A DNA stretch of 28,997 nucleotides from a virus. Both the position numbers and the translations under genes were made by a program. The stretch covers positions 1 through 28,997 of IMG/VR virus record IMGVR_UViG_3300042887_000857; one strand, given 5' to 3'. Positions 1-3,992 of this stretch are shown piece after piece (the first letter of the stretch is position 1; every line of letters starts with the position of its first letter). Under the pieces are notes generated by a model, which saw nothing but the letters and a program-made list of their open reading frames with translations, searched no databases and was not told the DNA's origin.

Positions 1-21
1 TCTGCCACGTTTCCATATTGC
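1..21 (-). tRNA. Possible 5' end of a tRNA cut by the window edge
   Basis: Read on the minus strand, the first bases look like the start of a class II tRNA: a seven-base 5' arm beginning near position 21, followed by GGAAACGTGGCAGA, which resembles the D-arm entry of leucine tRNAs. The anticodon lies outside the window, so the identity is open. Leu or Ser would fit, since no Ser tRNA and only one Leu tRNA are seen elsewhere. Confidence 0.35.
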
Positions 22-34
22 GTTAAAAGTTGAT

Positions 35-108
35 TGGCATCCCGCGAGAGACTCGAACTCCCACCAAGGGTTTTGGAGACCCGTATGCTGCCATTACACC
101 AGCGAGAT
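35..108 (-). tRNA. tRNA-Trp (anticodon CCA)
   Basis: A complete cloverleaf with 7-bp acceptor stem ATCTCGC/GCGGGAT, discriminator G and an encoded CCA. The anticodon loop is CTCCAAA, giving anticodon CCA for UGG. The T loop is a standard GTTCGAGTC. It is the last complete tRNA of the operon in the transcribed direction. Confidence 0.95.
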
Positions 109-113
109 ATTGT

Positions 114-189
114 TGGCGCGCCCGGAGGGACTCGAACCCCCATAAGACACTTTAGAAGAGTGTTGCCTTATCCGTTAGACTACGGGCGC
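114..189 (-). tRNA. tRNA-Arg (anticodon TCT)
   Basis: A cloverleaf with acceptor stem GCGCCCG/CGGGCGC, discriminator G and encoded CCA. The anticodon stem ACACT/AGTGT encloses loop CTTCTAA, so it reads AGA. Only five bases separate it from tRNA-Trp. Confidence 0.95.
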
Positions 190-195
190 AATGTG

Positions 196-271
196 TGGAG
201 CAGGTAGGGAGATTCGAACTCCTCTATTGAGGTTTGGAAGACCGCCGTGTAACCGTAAACACTTTACCTGC
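196..271 (-). tRNA. tRNA-Gly (anticodon TCC)
   Basis: A cloverleaf with acceptor stem GCAGGTA/TACCTGC, discriminator T and encoded CCA. The anticodon loop CTTCCAA gives TCC (codon GGA). The anticodon stem has one mismatch next to its base. Confidence 0.93.
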
Positions 272-277
272 ATTGAA

Positions 278-457
278 TTAATCTTCTTCTACTTTTTCAT
301 CGCGATCAATAACATTACCATGAAGAACTTCTCCATCTTCATTTGTTTTTTCTTTGTCTAAATCGCGACTGAAAATTGCATCCCAACGTCTTTCATATTC
401 GTCTTGGGCAACGCTAAAAGGTCGTGGTCGCGATCCTTTTCCTGCTTCATGCGTCAT
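278..457 (-). CDS. Small conserved phage protein (THEAGKGSRPRP type)
   Basis: A 59-residue hydrophilic protein beginning MTHEAGKGSRPRPFSV and ending in an acidic tail. The N-terminal HEAGKG-R-RP signature followed by a short aromatic segment (YERRWDAIF) is familiar from small uncharacterised proteins of many tailed phages; its function is unknown. I chose the start at 457 because AAAGGAA lies just upstream; a longer frame would run back into tRNA-Pro. It sits between tRNA-Pro and tRNA-Gly and is probably co-transcribed with them. No membrane segment or catalytic motif is visible. Confidence 0.75.
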   Translation of the reverse strand: MTHEAGKGSRPRPFSVAQDEYERRWDAIFSRDLDKEKTNEDGEVLHGNVIDRDEKVEED

Positions 458-476
458 TTTAGTTTCCTTTATACAT

Positions 477-554
477 TGGTCCGAGTGGAGAGATTCGAAC
501 TCCCGACCCTCTGGTCCCAAACCAGATGCGCTAACCAGACTGCGCTACACTCGG
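477..554 (-). tRNA. tRNA-Pro (anticodon TGG)
   Basis: A cloverleaf with acceptor stem CCGAGTG/CACTCGG, discriminator A and encoded CCA. The anticodon loop TTTGGGA gives TGG for CCN codons. The D arm has the usual AGCGCAGTCTGGTTAGCGC form. Confidence 0.95.
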
Positions 555-559
555 ATTAA

Positions 560-994
560 TCATTTATATTCATAGTTTACTGTTTCTTCATTTTCTCTGA
601 AGACTACAGCACCATTTTTAATATGAAATCTTTTTGCCATTTCAGTTTTAGGACTGAGAGTAACAAATCTTTCAATGCCTTTTCTGTTATCTTTTATATA
701 CGATACTGCATCAAAGATCAATGTTCTACCAGCACCTGGCTTATAACTCCATATAGTATAGAAAATTGCAACTTCAGGATTTTCAGTTTTCTCAAACAAT
801 TCTGCTTCGCTTGTTGGAATTGTTTTCTGATAACTCACACAAGTTATAGCCTGCACCTTATCGTCTTCATCGCGCATAACAAAGATATCTTTATTGCTAC
901 CGACACGATCAACATGAGGTATGTTGGGACGTACCGGATCTTCGCTTAGAAAATTAAAAAATTTATCAGTTAAATCACTTATAAGATGCAACAC
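560..994 (-). CDS. GNAT-like N-acyltransferase fold protein
   Basis: A 144-residue cytoplasmic protein. It resembles small acyltransferase-like proteins of T4-type phages: beta-rich N-terminal half, FVMRDEDDKVQAITCV strand pair, a central segment with KPGAGRTLIFDAVSYIKD at about residues 85-102 (where GNAT enzymes place the acetyl-CoA pyrophosphate loop), then FVTLSPKTEMAKRFHIKNGA, similar to the end of GNAT domains. The substrate cannot be predicted. The start appears to be GTG at 994 with an AGG about ten bases upstream; an ATG three bases earlier is in another frame. The gene lies between tRNA-Val and tRNA-Pro. The family call rests on motif resemblance only. Confidence 0.6.
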   Translation of the reverse strand: MLHLISDLTDKFFNFLSEDPVRPNIPHVDRVGSNKDIFVMRDEDDKVQAITCVSYQKTIPTSEAELFEKTENPEVAIFYTIWSYKPGAGRTLIFDAVSYIKDNRKGIERFVTLSPKTEMAKRFHIKNGAVVFRENEETVNYEYK

Positions 995-1020
995 ATTAAA
1001 TTACCTATACTATATGAAAC

Positions 1021-1095
1021 TGGTACCTTGTGACAGGATCGAACTGCCGACCTTCTCCTTGTAAGGGAGACACTCTACCGCTGAGTTAACAAGGC
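1021..1095 (-). tRNA. tRNA-Val (anticodon TAC)
   Basis: A cloverleaf with acceptor GCCTTGT/ACAAGGT (one G-U pair), discriminator A and encoded CCA. The anticodon stem TCTCC/GGAGA encloses loop CTTACAA, reading GUA. Confidence 0.95.
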
Positions 1096-1101
1096 ATTGT
1101 T

Positions 1102-1175
1102 TGGTGCCCCCACCGTGAATCGAACACGGACCTGATGCTTACAAGGCAACTGCACGACCTTCATGCTACAGGGGC
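1102..1175 (-). tRNA. tRNA-Thr (anticodon TGT)
   Basis: A cloverleaf with acceptor GCCCCTG/TGGGGGC, discriminator A and encoded CCA. The anticodon loop CTTGTAA gives TGT (codon ACA). Its first base is also the last base of the TAG stop codon of the peptidase gene upstream. Confidence 0.93.
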
Positions 1176-1918
1176 TAAATTATTTGCTCTATGATACGTT
1201 TTGCTAAATTATCCACATCGGTTCTTGTTTTTCCTCCAAGAATAACAATAGCAATTCTATCTCCATTTTTGTGAACCACCATGACTAGACATTTGCCTGC
1301 GGCATTAGTGGTGCCTGTTTTTGACACTTCAATTATATCATACTTCGTCATCAATTTCAAATTAGTATTGTTGACTGGTATATGTTTCTCTTTATTCTTT
1401 TTATCTACCACAGTAAGATCATATTTACTGAGTGCAGATATTTCACGTATCTTATCATTTTGATAAACATAAGTCAATAGTGTAACCAAATCTTTTGCGG
1501 TACTTGTGTTCTTTGCACTCAAACCAGAAGTATCATCAAAATTCGAATCATACATTCCAAGTGCCATTGCGCGTTTATTCATTTGATAAACCGTCCACAA
1601 CTTACCACCCATACCTTCCGCTAATGCTTCTGCGGCTCTGTTATCACTCTTCACCAACATTAGATTCAATAATTCATCTCTAGTAAATTTCTTATGAGAG
1701 TAGAACATTCCTTTGTATGAGATTCGTTCATTTAATGACAATCCACTTTCTAAGACTACAATCGCAGTCATTAATTTTGTAATGCTTGCAATTGGTCGAA
1801 CAATGCCAATTTCAGAATCAACAATTGGTTGATGTTGTGTAATGTTATAAGCATAAAATGTAATTGCATTTGCACTCATAGAAAACATCATGAGTATAGT
1901 TGCGATTATTTTTTTCAT
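1175..1918 (-). CDS. Exported D-alanyl-D-alanine peptidase (S11, PBP7-like)
   Basis: A 247-residue serine DD-peptidase of family S11, which cuts D-Ala-containing peptide bonds in peptidoglycan. A signal peptide (residues 1-18, ending SANA) sends it to the periplasm. All three catalytic motifs are present: SITK at 45-48, SDN at 91-93 and KTG at 200-202. The sequence ends soon after the catalytic domain and shows no C-terminal amphipathic anchor, so it looks more like the endopeptidase PBP7 (PbpG) than the carboxypeptidase DacA. It lies inside the tRNA operon between tRNA-Cys and tRNA-Thr, and its TAG stop shares one base with tRNA-Thr. No clear Shine-Dalgarno sequence is seen. A near-match to the T4 late box lies at 1944-1951. 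Possible roles are helping lysis or locally remodelling the wall during infection. Confidence 0.9.
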   Translation of the reverse strand: MKKIIATILMMFSMSANAITFYAYNITQHQPIVDSEIGIVRPIASITKLMTAIVVLESGLSLNERISYKGMFYSHKKFTRDELLNLMLVKSDNRAAEALAEGMGGKLWTVYQMNKRAMALGMYDSNFDDTSGLSAKNTSTAKDLVTLLTYVYQNDKIREISALSKYDLTVVDKKNKEKHIPVNNTNLKLMTKYDIIEVSKTGTTNAAGKCLVMVVHKNGDRIAIVILGGKTRTDVDNLAKRIIEQII

Positions 1919-1943
1919 ACGTTTATTTTTTTAGTTGATATAA

Positions 1944-1951
1944 CATTTATA
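1944..1951 (-). promoter_or_regulatory. Possible T4-type late promoter box
   Basis: The minus strand reads TATAAATG, seven of eight matches to the T4 late box TATAAATA, about 25 bases upstream of the peptidase start. It could allow late expression of that gene independently of the tRNA operon. One short motif is weak evidence. Confidence 0.35.
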
Positions 1952-1956
1952 TATCT

Positions 1957-2034
1957 TGGAGGTGCGAGTGAGATTCGAACTCACGATACAAGAGTTTTGC
2001 AGGCTCCGCCGTTTGACCGCTCCGGCATCGCACC
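1957..2034 (-). tRNA. tRNA-Cys (anticodon GCA)
   Basis: A cloverleaf with acceptor GGTGCGA/TCGCACC, discriminator T and encoded CCA. The anticodon loop CTGCAAA gives GCA. The anticodon stem has a C-A mismatch next to the loop. Confidence 0.93.
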
Positions 2035-2044
2035 ATTAATTTTT

Positions 2045-2118
2045 TGGCAGAGGGTAAAGGAATCGAACCTTTGACAACGGAATCAAAATCCGTGGTTATA
2101 CCATTTAACTAACCCCCA
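2045..2118 (-). tRNA. tRNA-Gln (anticodon TTG)
   Basis: A cloverleaf starting TGGGGGT with 3' arm ACCCTCT, discriminator G and encoded CCA. The first acceptor pair is U-U; the weak first pair is typical of glutamine tRNAs, which usually have U-A. The anticodon stem ACGGA/TCCGT encloses TTTTGAT, giving TTG. Confidence 0.93.
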
Positions 2119-2124
2119 ACAATT

Positions 2125-2199
2125 TGGCACCCAATGAGAGAATCAAACTCCCAACTCCTCGTTCGTAGCAAGGTGTGATATTCATTTCACTAATCGGGT
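2125..2199 (-). tRNA. tRNA-Arg (anticodon ACG), unusual elbow
   Basis: A full cloverleaf with acceptor ACCCGAT/ATTGGGT, discriminator G, encoded CCA, and anticodon stem CCTTG/CGAGG around CTACGAA (anticodon ACG, codons CGN if A34 is deaminated). The T loop reads TTTGATT and the D loop AATGAATA, so the universal G19-C56 pair is replaced by A19-U56. G18 and U55 are kept. The paired change suggests a functional tRNA. Confidence 0.85.
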
Positions 2200-2205
2200 A
2201 TTAAT

Positions 2206-2282
2206 TGGTGCCCTAGAGGAGACTCGAACTCCTAAAATTCAGTTTCTAAGACTGACACGTATACCAATTCCGTCACCAGGGC
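2206..2282 (-). tRNA. tRNA-Leu (anticodon TAG) with short variable loop
   Basis: Acceptor GCCCTGG/CTAGGGC, discriminator A (as LeuRS requires) and encoded CCA. The anticodon stem TCAGT/ACTGA encloses CTTAGAA, giving TAG (codon CUA). The D-loop segment GAATTGGTATACG matches bacterial leucine tRNAs. The variable region is only five bases, although bacterial leucine tRNAs normally carry a long variable arm; total length is 77. Confidence 0.9.
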
Positions 2283-2293
2283 TATAAATTTGT

Positions 2294-2368
2294 TGGTACC
2301 GGATATTGGGATCGAACCAATGGCTTATCGCTTATCAAGCGATTACTCTACCGCTGAGTTAATCCGGT
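2294..2368 (-). tRNA. tRNA-Ile (anticodon GAT)
   Basis: A cloverleaf with acceptor ACCGGAT/ATCCGGT, discriminator A and encoded CCA. The anticodon stem ATCGC/GCGAT encloses TTGATAA, reading AUC and AUU. Confidence 0.95.
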
Positions 2369-2378
2369 ATAATTACTT

Positions 2379-2454
2379 TGGTACCACCTGTCGGAATCGA
2401 ACCGACTTCTACGGATTTTCAGTCCGCCGCAATGACCACACTTGCTCAAGTGGC
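2379..2454 (-). tRNA. tRNA-Phe (anticodon GAA)
   Basis: A cloverleaf with acceptor GCCACTT/AGGTGGT, discriminator A and encoded CCA. The anticodon loop CTGAAAA gives GAA. Only one base separates its 5' end from the CCA end of tRNA-His, so the two must be cut apart by processing. Confidence 0.95.
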
Positions 2455-2455
2455 A

Positions 2456-2530
2456 TGGGGAGAAGTATGGGAATCGAACCCATGATAGCGGAATCACAAC
2501 CCGCGGTTTTGCCACTAAACTAACGACTCC
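2456..2530 (-). tRNA. tRNA-His (anticodon GTG)
   Basis: The encoded G at -1 pairs with C73, the hallmark of histidine tRNA. The anticodon stem GCGGG/TCCGC encloses TTGTGAT (anticodon GTG). The acceptor arm GAGTCGT/ACTTCTC has two adjacent mismatches (U4-U69 and C5-U68), which would weaken the stem. CCA is encoded. Confidence 0.9.
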
Positions 2531-2532
2531 AT

Positions 2533-2608
2533 TGGTGGTGATAGAGAGATTCGAACTCCCGACAGTCTCCGTATGAAGGAGGTGTTCTACCAACTGAACT
2601 ACATCACC
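2533..2608 (-). tRNA. tRNA-Met, elongator type (anticodon CAT)
   Basis: A cloverleaf with fully paired acceptor GGTGATG/TATCACC, discriminator A and encoded CCA. The anticodon loop is TTCATAC. G1-C72 and the U11-A24 D-stem pair mark it as an elongator. A modified-C34 tRNA-Ile2 cannot be excluded from sequence alone. Confidence 0.9.
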
Positions 2609-2616
2609 TTTAAATA

Positions 2617-2691
2617 TGGCTCCACAGGCAGGGATCGAACCTACGACCAATTGATTAACAGTCAACTGCACTACCGCTGTGCTACTGTGGA
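2617..2691 (-). tRNA. tRNA-Asn (anticodon GTT)
   Basis: A cloverleaf with acceptor TCCACAG/CTGTGGA, discriminator G and encoded CCA. The anticodon loop CTGTTAA gives GTT. Confidence 0.95.
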
Positions 2692-2702
2692 ATAAAAATA
2701 AC

Positions 2703-2758
2703 AGGATACGCTTTTGCTTTATTTCCAGTAAAGTTTTTGTATTTGCTGAATGTATCCT
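2703..2758 (-). ncRNA. Small stem-loop element between tRNA-Asn and initiator tRNA
   Basis: A perfect 7-bp inverted repeat (AGGATAC at 2703-2709, GTATCCT at 2752-2758) encloses a 42-base segment with an inner CTTTA/TAAAG hairpin. It has no open frame. It is the smallest of several closed structured elements in this tRNA operon and may be a spacer recognised during processing or a small RNA. Confidence 0.4.
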
Positions 2759-2763
2759 AAAAC

Positions 2764-2839
2764 TGGTTGCGGTGGCAGGATTCGAACCTGCGATTCTTGG
2801 CTTATGAGACCAAACGGATGACCACTTCCATACACCGCG
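2764..2839 (-). tRNA. tRNA-fMet-like initiator (anticodon CAT)
   Basis: The acceptor CGCGGTG/CACCGCA leaves position 1 as an unpaired C opposite A72, the bacterial initiator signature. The loop CTCATAA is identical to that of E. coli initiator tRNA, and the D stem has a purine-11/pyrimidine-24 pair. The anticodon stem TTGGT/GCCAA has only two G-C pairs plus a U-G instead of three G-C pairs. CCA is encoded. Confidence 0.88.
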
Positions 2840-2844
2840 TCATT

Positions 2845-2919
2845 TGGCGGTCCTGCGGGGTAACGATCCCCGTCTTTAGGCGTGACAAGCCTACGTGCGT
2901 CCATGAACACTTCAAGACC
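2845..2919 (-). tRNA. tRNA-Asp (anticodon GTC) with non-canonical core
   Basis: All four stems form: acceptor GGTCTTG/CAGGACC, D stem GTGT/GCAC, anticodon TAGGC/GCCTA around TTGTCAC, T stem CGGGG/CCCCG. Discriminator G and CCA are present. Position 8 is A and 14 is U; the T loop is ATCGTTA, so 54 is A and 58 is U. The two conserved reverse-Hoogsteen pairs U8-A14 and U54-A58 are therefore both swapped. Confidence 0.85.
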
Positions 2920-2924
2920 TAATA

Positions 2925-3042
2925 TTTGGCATTACGAACTTTAGCCGTATCTCTTACGCGGATACCGAAAGCAACATCGTTGATGCGCCGTATTCTACAC
3001 GCCAGCACCTTTTGCTGGATTGACACACCTGACGGTGCGAAT
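2925..3042 (-). other. Structured spacer between tRNA-Asp and the Tyr-like element
   Basis: About 118 bases with no convincing reading frame but several strong hairpins on the minus strand: CCAGCA/TGCTGG near 3002-3018, CACC/GGTG near 3025-3036, and GTATC/GATAC near 2947-2965. Its last bases (GTTCGTAAT then GCCA, 2926-2939) are complementary over nine bases to 3205-3213, upstream of the Tyr-like element, so a tRNA-like closing stem with CCA could enclose the whole 2926-3213 segment. Confidence 0.4.
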
Positions 3043-3131
3043 TGGTGGGTCTTGATGGTAACGCTCCACGTGGCAACTTCCTTTCGTAACAAAGCCGACG
3101 GATTTACAGTCCGCTGAAAGGGGCAAGACCC
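3043..3131 (-). tRNA. tRNA-Tyr-like element (anticodon GTA) without normal D arm
   Basis: An 8-bp closing stem GGGTCTTG/CAAGACCC followed by A and CCA makes a tRNA-like acceptor. The anticodon arm CGGA-CTGTAAA-TCCG is that of a bacterial tyrosine tRNA. Only about ten bases separate acceptor and anticodon arm, so no D arm fits. Instead CCTTTC there pairs with GAAAGG (3080-3085 with 3116-3121) beyond the anticodon arm. The T-arm-like hairpin GTGG-AGCGTTA-CCAT has the same odd loop pattern as the neighbouring tRNA-Asp. It could be a divergent tRNA, a decayed one or a mimic. Confidence 0.4.
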
Positions 3132-3138
3132 ATACTAA

Positions 3139-3229
3139 TACCATATAGAAACACACTATCCTAGACTGACTACTTTGGCACAGGCTTTGCTAAAAAGCGA
3201 TACTGTTCGTAATGTGTTTTTATATGGTA
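3139..3229 (-). ncRNA. Stem-closed element downstream of tRNA-Lys
   Basis: Arms at 3139-3154 and 3214-3229 pair over 16 bases with one mismatch and enclose about 59 bases containing a GCTTT/AAAGC hairpin (3184-3199). There is no open frame. The arm nearest tRNA-Lys includes its 3' ACCA (3225-3228), so in the precursor the mature tRNA end would be base-paired. Nine bases at 3205-3213 can pair instead with 2931-2939, so alternative folds compete. Confidence 0.5.
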
Positions 3230-3299
3230 GGGGCACAGAGAATCGAACTCTGATTAATAGGTTAAAAGCCTACTACTTTAGCCGTTAAGTTATACCCCC
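3225..3299 (-). tRNA. tRNA-Lys (anticodon TTT)
   Basis: A cloverleaf with acceptor GGGGGTA/TGCCCCT, discriminator A and encoded CCA. The anticodon stem GTAGG/CCTAT encloses CTTTTAA, giving TTT. Its first ten bases are also the end of a small protein gene, and its 3' end belongs to a long inverted repeat. Confidence 0.95.
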
Positions 3300-3421
3300 A
3301 AAGGTGTTTGCTTTTGCGCCTTTCGCAATGCCTTGTTAGACTTGCGGTGCGCTCCCGCTTTTTTAAATAACGCCAAGATAACGAACGGGTTACGTTTCTT
3401 AGCGATCTGTTTTCGCTTCAT
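3290..3421 (-). CDS. Small very basic phage protein overlapping tRNA-Lys
   Basis: A 43-residue protein with about 14 Lys/Arg residues: MKRKQIAKKRNPFVILALF, then AGAHRKSNKALRKAQ. The start is well supported: AAGGAG lies six bases upstream of the ATG. The composition and the HRKSNKALRK stretch recall small basic proteins of many tailed phages whose function is unknown; nucleic-acid binding is possible. The last ten bases, including the stop TAA, are the first ten bases of tRNA-Lys, so 5' maturation of the tRNA would cut this mRNA. Confidence 0.7.
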   Translation of the reverse strand: MKRKQIAKKRNPFVILALFKKAGAHRKSNKALRKAQKQTPLGV

Positions 3422-3443
3422 TACTTTCTCCTTAAAAATGTTT

Positions 3444-3518
3444 TGGTGGAGGTGGAGAGAATCGAACTCTCAATTTCTGGTTGCAAACCAGATGTGTTCC
3501 CATTAGCACTACACCCCC
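3444..3518 (-). tRNA. tRNA-Ala (anticodon TGC)
   Basis: A cloverleaf with acceptor GGGGGTG/CACCTCC, discriminator A and encoded CCA. The anticodon stem TCTGG/CCAGA encloses TTTGCAA, giving TGC (codon GCA). Confidence 0.95.
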
Positions 3519-3524
3519 ATTATG

Positions 3525-3671
3525 ATTTGTTTAGTGTTATCGCGCCTATTTGCCAACAATGTTGCAAGCACTGGCAAGCGAATAGCAGTTATATCAGACA
3601 GTTTCGGTCGCACCCTTACTGTCGCGTAGTCATAGCGTCCTATGACGATACCTTGATAACACTAAACAAAT
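3525..3671 (-). ncRNA. Structured RNA candidate with perfect 17-bp closing stem
   Basis: Arms 3525-3541 and 3655-3671 are perfect 17-base inverted repeats. Inside are three further helices: a 5+5-bp arm built from CTATT/AATAG and TGCCA/TGGCA, GACAGT/ACTGTC, and GTCATAG/CTATGAC with a four-base loop. The layout suggests a multi-branched RNA of about 147 bases. It has no reading frame or U-tract, so it is neither a gene nor a simple terminator. It sits between the next element and tRNA-Ala in the operon, so it should be transcribed with them. Known background: the T4 tRNA cluster also encodes small stable RNAs of unknown role. Confidence 0.65.
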
Positions 3672-3680
3672 AATAATTTT

Positions 3681-3868
3681 GTACCATTAATAAACATACT
3701 GGCAAATCCCTTCCTAAGATATTGCATTTGCTCTGCTCACTTTTGTTATCACGTATTCCTTGGACTTGAGACTTAACTCTGGAATGCAAACATTGTTAAT
3801 GGGTTACCCCATTGGTTTGACTTACTTCCATCCGCAACGGTACTGGGCAGTATGTTTATTAATGGTAC
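3681..3868 (-). ncRNA. Structured RNA candidate with perfect 21-bp closing stem
   Basis: Arms 3681-3701 and 3848-3868 are perfect 21-base inverted repeats around about 146 bases. Inside, TTGCATT (3722-3728) pairs with AATGCAA (3783-3789), and AATGGG/CCCATT forms a tight hairpin near 3799-3814. No frame is convincing. The right arm overlaps the 3' end of tRNA-Glu by six bases, including its CCA, so the precursor would hide that end in a duplex. A nine-base spacer separates this element from the 17-bp element downstream. Confidence 0.65.
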
Positions 3869-3937
3869 ACCGTACCAGAATCGAACTGGTCTTTTCGCCT
3901 TGAAAGGGCAACGTCCTAACCGATAGACGAACGGTGC
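3863..3937 (-). tRNA. tRNA-Glu (anticodon TTC), first tRNA of the operon
   Basis: A cloverleaf with acceptor GCACCGT/ACGGTGT, discriminator A and encoded CCA. The anticodon stem TTGCC/GGCGA encloses CTTTCAA, giving TTC. It is the promoter-proximal tRNA, 13 bases after the boxA-like sequence. Confidence 0.95.
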
Positions 3938-3950
3938 AAATTGACAGACA

Positions 3951-3964
3951 AATTTTTAAAGAGC
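3951..3964 (-). promoter_or_regulatory. boxA-like antitermination signal
   Basis: The minus strand reads GCTCTTTAAAAATT, one base different from GCTCTTTAACAATT of E. coli rRNA leaders. The similarity continues into the next bases (TGTCTGTCAAT against TATCAGACAAT, from memory of the rrn leader). boxA recruits NusB-NusE so that RNA polymerase can pass through long untranslated RNA, which is what this tRNA operon needs. Confidence 0.65.
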
Positions 3965-3967
3965 GGT

Positions 3968-3983
3968 GACTGATTTTTCAGTC
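3968..3983 (-). promoter_or_regulatory. Hairpin at the start of the tRNA operon transcript
   Basis: A perfect 6-bp hairpin (GACTGA-AAAA-TCAGTC on the minus strand) sits between the promoter and the boxA-like sequence. rRNA leaders have the same order, boxB-type hairpin then boxA. It is expected within the first few bases of the transcript. Confidence 0.5.
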
Positions 3984-3992
3984 TAGATACGT

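Noticed and set aside
2348-2671. A 107-codon minus-strand frame through tRNA genes
   Set aside because: It reads straight through tRNA-Ile, Phe, His, Met and Asn. The peptide has no plausible composition and no ribosome site.
2926-3213. tmRNA or RNase P RNA
   Set aside because: The CCA-like end and closing stem tempted me, but there is no T arm beside the acceptor, no tag frame and none of the conserved RNase P blocks (GAGGAAAGUC, ACAGAA).
3525-3701. Insertion sequence or MITE bounded by terminal inverted repeats
   Set aside because: The inverted repeats of the two elements differ in sequence, there is no target-site duplication, and the arms include tRNA ends.
3525-3868. Group I intron, hammerhead or other self-splicing/cleaving RNA
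   Set aside because: The elements lie between tRNA genes, not inside one. I could not find the conserved group I core or a complete hammerhead core (CUGAUGA with GAAA).
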